Origin: Volvox africanus
Taxonomy: Eukaryota; Chlorophyta; Chlorophyceae; Chlamydomonadales; Volvocaceae
NCBI GenBank assembly: GCA_030268105.1
Contig: BSDZ01000003.1
Location: 5,565,001-5,629,000, forward strand
Reading direction: 5' to 3'
DNA: 64,000 nt
Position 1 is the stretch's first letter. The number at the start of each line of letters is the position of its first letter. Below are positions 62,801 through 64,000 of this stretch, piece after piece. The position numbers and the translations under genes are program-made. The notes beneath the pieces were generated by a model. The model was given only the letters and a program-made list of their open reading frames with translations. It ran no database searches and was not told the DNA's origin.

Positions 62801-64000
62801 TTGCGACATCTGACCACCGGCAGGTCGACTTCGTGGACTTGCCTCTGCATCCTCTCCGTGCCTGCCTCCACCTCCGTGCCGGCGTCGCTGTGTGCCTGCA
62901 TGTCCATCAATATGGCCATGGCCGGCTATTCGGACGGGGAAGTGCGGCTATGGCACATCGAGGACGTGAACCGTGCGCTGCTGAGCACCTGCTACAGCGA
63001 AACCGCCACAGTGGCTTCGGCCGCATCTGAGGCCGATGGGCAGCATCAAGCCTCCTGTGCCTGCTTGGCGCATGGCGTCGCCGCGTCGGAAGTGCTGCCC
63101 AGCGGCGGCAGTAGCCGGACTGGGGGGGTTCAGGCTGCACTGGCGCACGTCCGGCAGCACGGCGCGTCTGGCGCAGTGGCTGCGGCGGCGTCGTTGATGG
63201 GCCAAGGTGGATCGCACGGCACAGGAGGTATCCATGAGGCGTTAAGCTTGCTGTCGCCCGTTGTCCAAGGGGTTGTGGAGCTTGGAGTTGGCGCAACTGC
63301 CGCAGATATGGTAAAGGCCGAAGGGAGAGATTCGGCGATGCCAACACCGAGTACAGAAGCCGCGCCAGAGACGCAATTTACCCAGCAACAGCAGGAGCAG
63401 ATCGCCTCTGGCGGTGCCGCCACTGAGGTAGTTGATTTTACTGCTTCCACGGCTTCCGCTGATGGCGAGGTGTCTGGCAGCGTCGGGCAGGCGTTCAAGA
63501 CGGCTGCAGATGGGAACCTTAATGGTGCAACCGCCGGCTGCTGCCCCACCCTCTCCCAAACGCTGCCCACCGCCTCTTCCACGGGTGCGGTGGTTCCCAT
63601 CCACATTCACGGTCGCCGGAGTCCGCTTTCGGGGACTAGCATGGTTAATCTGGCTGCACTGGTAGGAGGATGCGCGCAGGCTGCAATAGCTGCAACTGCT
63701 GCGGCTGCTGCAGGTGGAGGGTTGGCTACAGCAGCAGCTGCAGCAACGCTTACGACCGGTCAATTGCCTGGCGGGCATCTGCCGCTATCACTGCTGGGTG
63801 GCCACTTCTGCAGCACCAGCGACCAGCAGCTCGAGGCGTCATTGCGCGACTTCGTGCGGATTAAGACGGTGTGCGGTGTTTAATGCTGCTACGGATGTTG
63901 CTATATGTCCAAAATTCTGCTTGCACTGCTTGAAGACGTTTCTTCCTTTCTTGGGGCGAGGTATCAGATGCCATGCCGCGCGTTGGTAGTGCACCAACCA
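59810..64000 (+). CDS. DUG2: DUG2-like WD40 protein with start of an M20 peptidase domain (3' end outside window)
   Basis: In yeast Dug2 joins N-terminal WD40 repeats to a C-terminal M20-family peptidase domain and pairs with Dug3 in glutathione breakdown. Exons: 59810-59891, 60105-60241, 60425-61421, 61744-61882, 62153-62377 and 62824 to about 63868, all phase-consistent; the gene continues past the edge. WD40 blades visible: LVGHTGAVMTMTV with SSVDCSLRVWNL; ASSGRKIRVWD; YVGCQDTTVKVF; GGGDATVRVWD; LRGHRGSVLCLL with SGARDNTIRVWDL; LAGHKDDVTGL with SADGTVRLW; and YSDGEVRLWHIED. Long Ala/Gly/Ser-rich inserts sit between blades. The last visible coding segment, LEASLRDFVRIKT, matches the usual opening of M20/Dug2 peptidase domains. 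A donor then follows (ACG then GTGTGC at 63869, or seven bases later). A plain WD40 protein is the alternative if the next exons lack the peptidase. Confidence 0.78.

Noticed and set aside
63130..63778. Minus-strand frames of 158 and 178 codons over the last WD40 exon
   Set aside because: They are shadows of the Ala/Gly-rich plus-strand coding sequence, without motifs of their own.

Overview
The window is nuclear DNA from a eukaryote, most likely a ciliated chlorophyte green alga. Reasons: nearly every gene is split into many short exons with GT-AG (and two GC-AG) introns whose phases match; intron-rich plant-type genes occur together (TPLATE of the TSET complex, trehalose-6-phosphate phosphatase, a Toprim RNase M5-like protein, a fatty acid hydroxylase without cytochrome b5); two genes look ciliary or centrosomal; the proteins are rich in Ala, Gln and Gly low complexity; and a short interstitial CCCTAAAA-type telomere-like motif is present. 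There is no sign of bacterial operons, phage, CRISPR or an intact transposon. All gene models were built by eye from splice signals, reading phase and remembered family motifs. No search was run.

Layout, left to right. 1-4361 (+): the C-terminal part of a TPLATE-like gene, cut by the window's left edge. 6709-9597 (+): trehalose-6-phosphate phosphatase, 8 exons. 12815-18.16k (-): a large Gln/Ala/Ser-rich protein that I do not recognise. 20.5-21.1k (+): orphan exon-like signals. 23464-24420 (+): intronless RRP4 exosome subunit. 25264-26952 (-): CUEDC2-like protein. 28895-29602 (+): intronless fatty acid 2-hydroxylase. 30851-33172 (+): thioredoxin-like protein with a probable plastid transit peptide. 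34788-39675 (-): CEP95-like protein, 8 exons. 40026-43699 (+): a 9-exon protein of possible p25-alpha/TPPP-like type, divergent from CEP95 across only 350 bp. 44249-44836 (-): small single-pass membrane protein. 46175-48080 (-): RNase M5-like Toprim protein. 49410-55626 (-): PPP4R4-like HEAT-repeat protein, 12 exons. 55890-59622 (+): DUG3-like class II glutamine amidotransferase. 59810 to the right edge (+): a DUG2-like WD40 protein whose last visible residues look like the start of an M20 peptidase domain.

The most interesting feature is the right end. A DUG3-like amidotransferase and a DUG2-like WD40-M20 protein lie head to tail, about 190 bp apart. In yeast, Dug2 and Dug3 form one complex that removes the gamma-glutamyl group from glutathione. 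Finding both partner genes side by side in an alga suggests a co-inherited glutathione-degradation module. A second notable pair is the divergent CEP95-like and TPPP-like genes, which may share a promoter for cilium or centriole functions.
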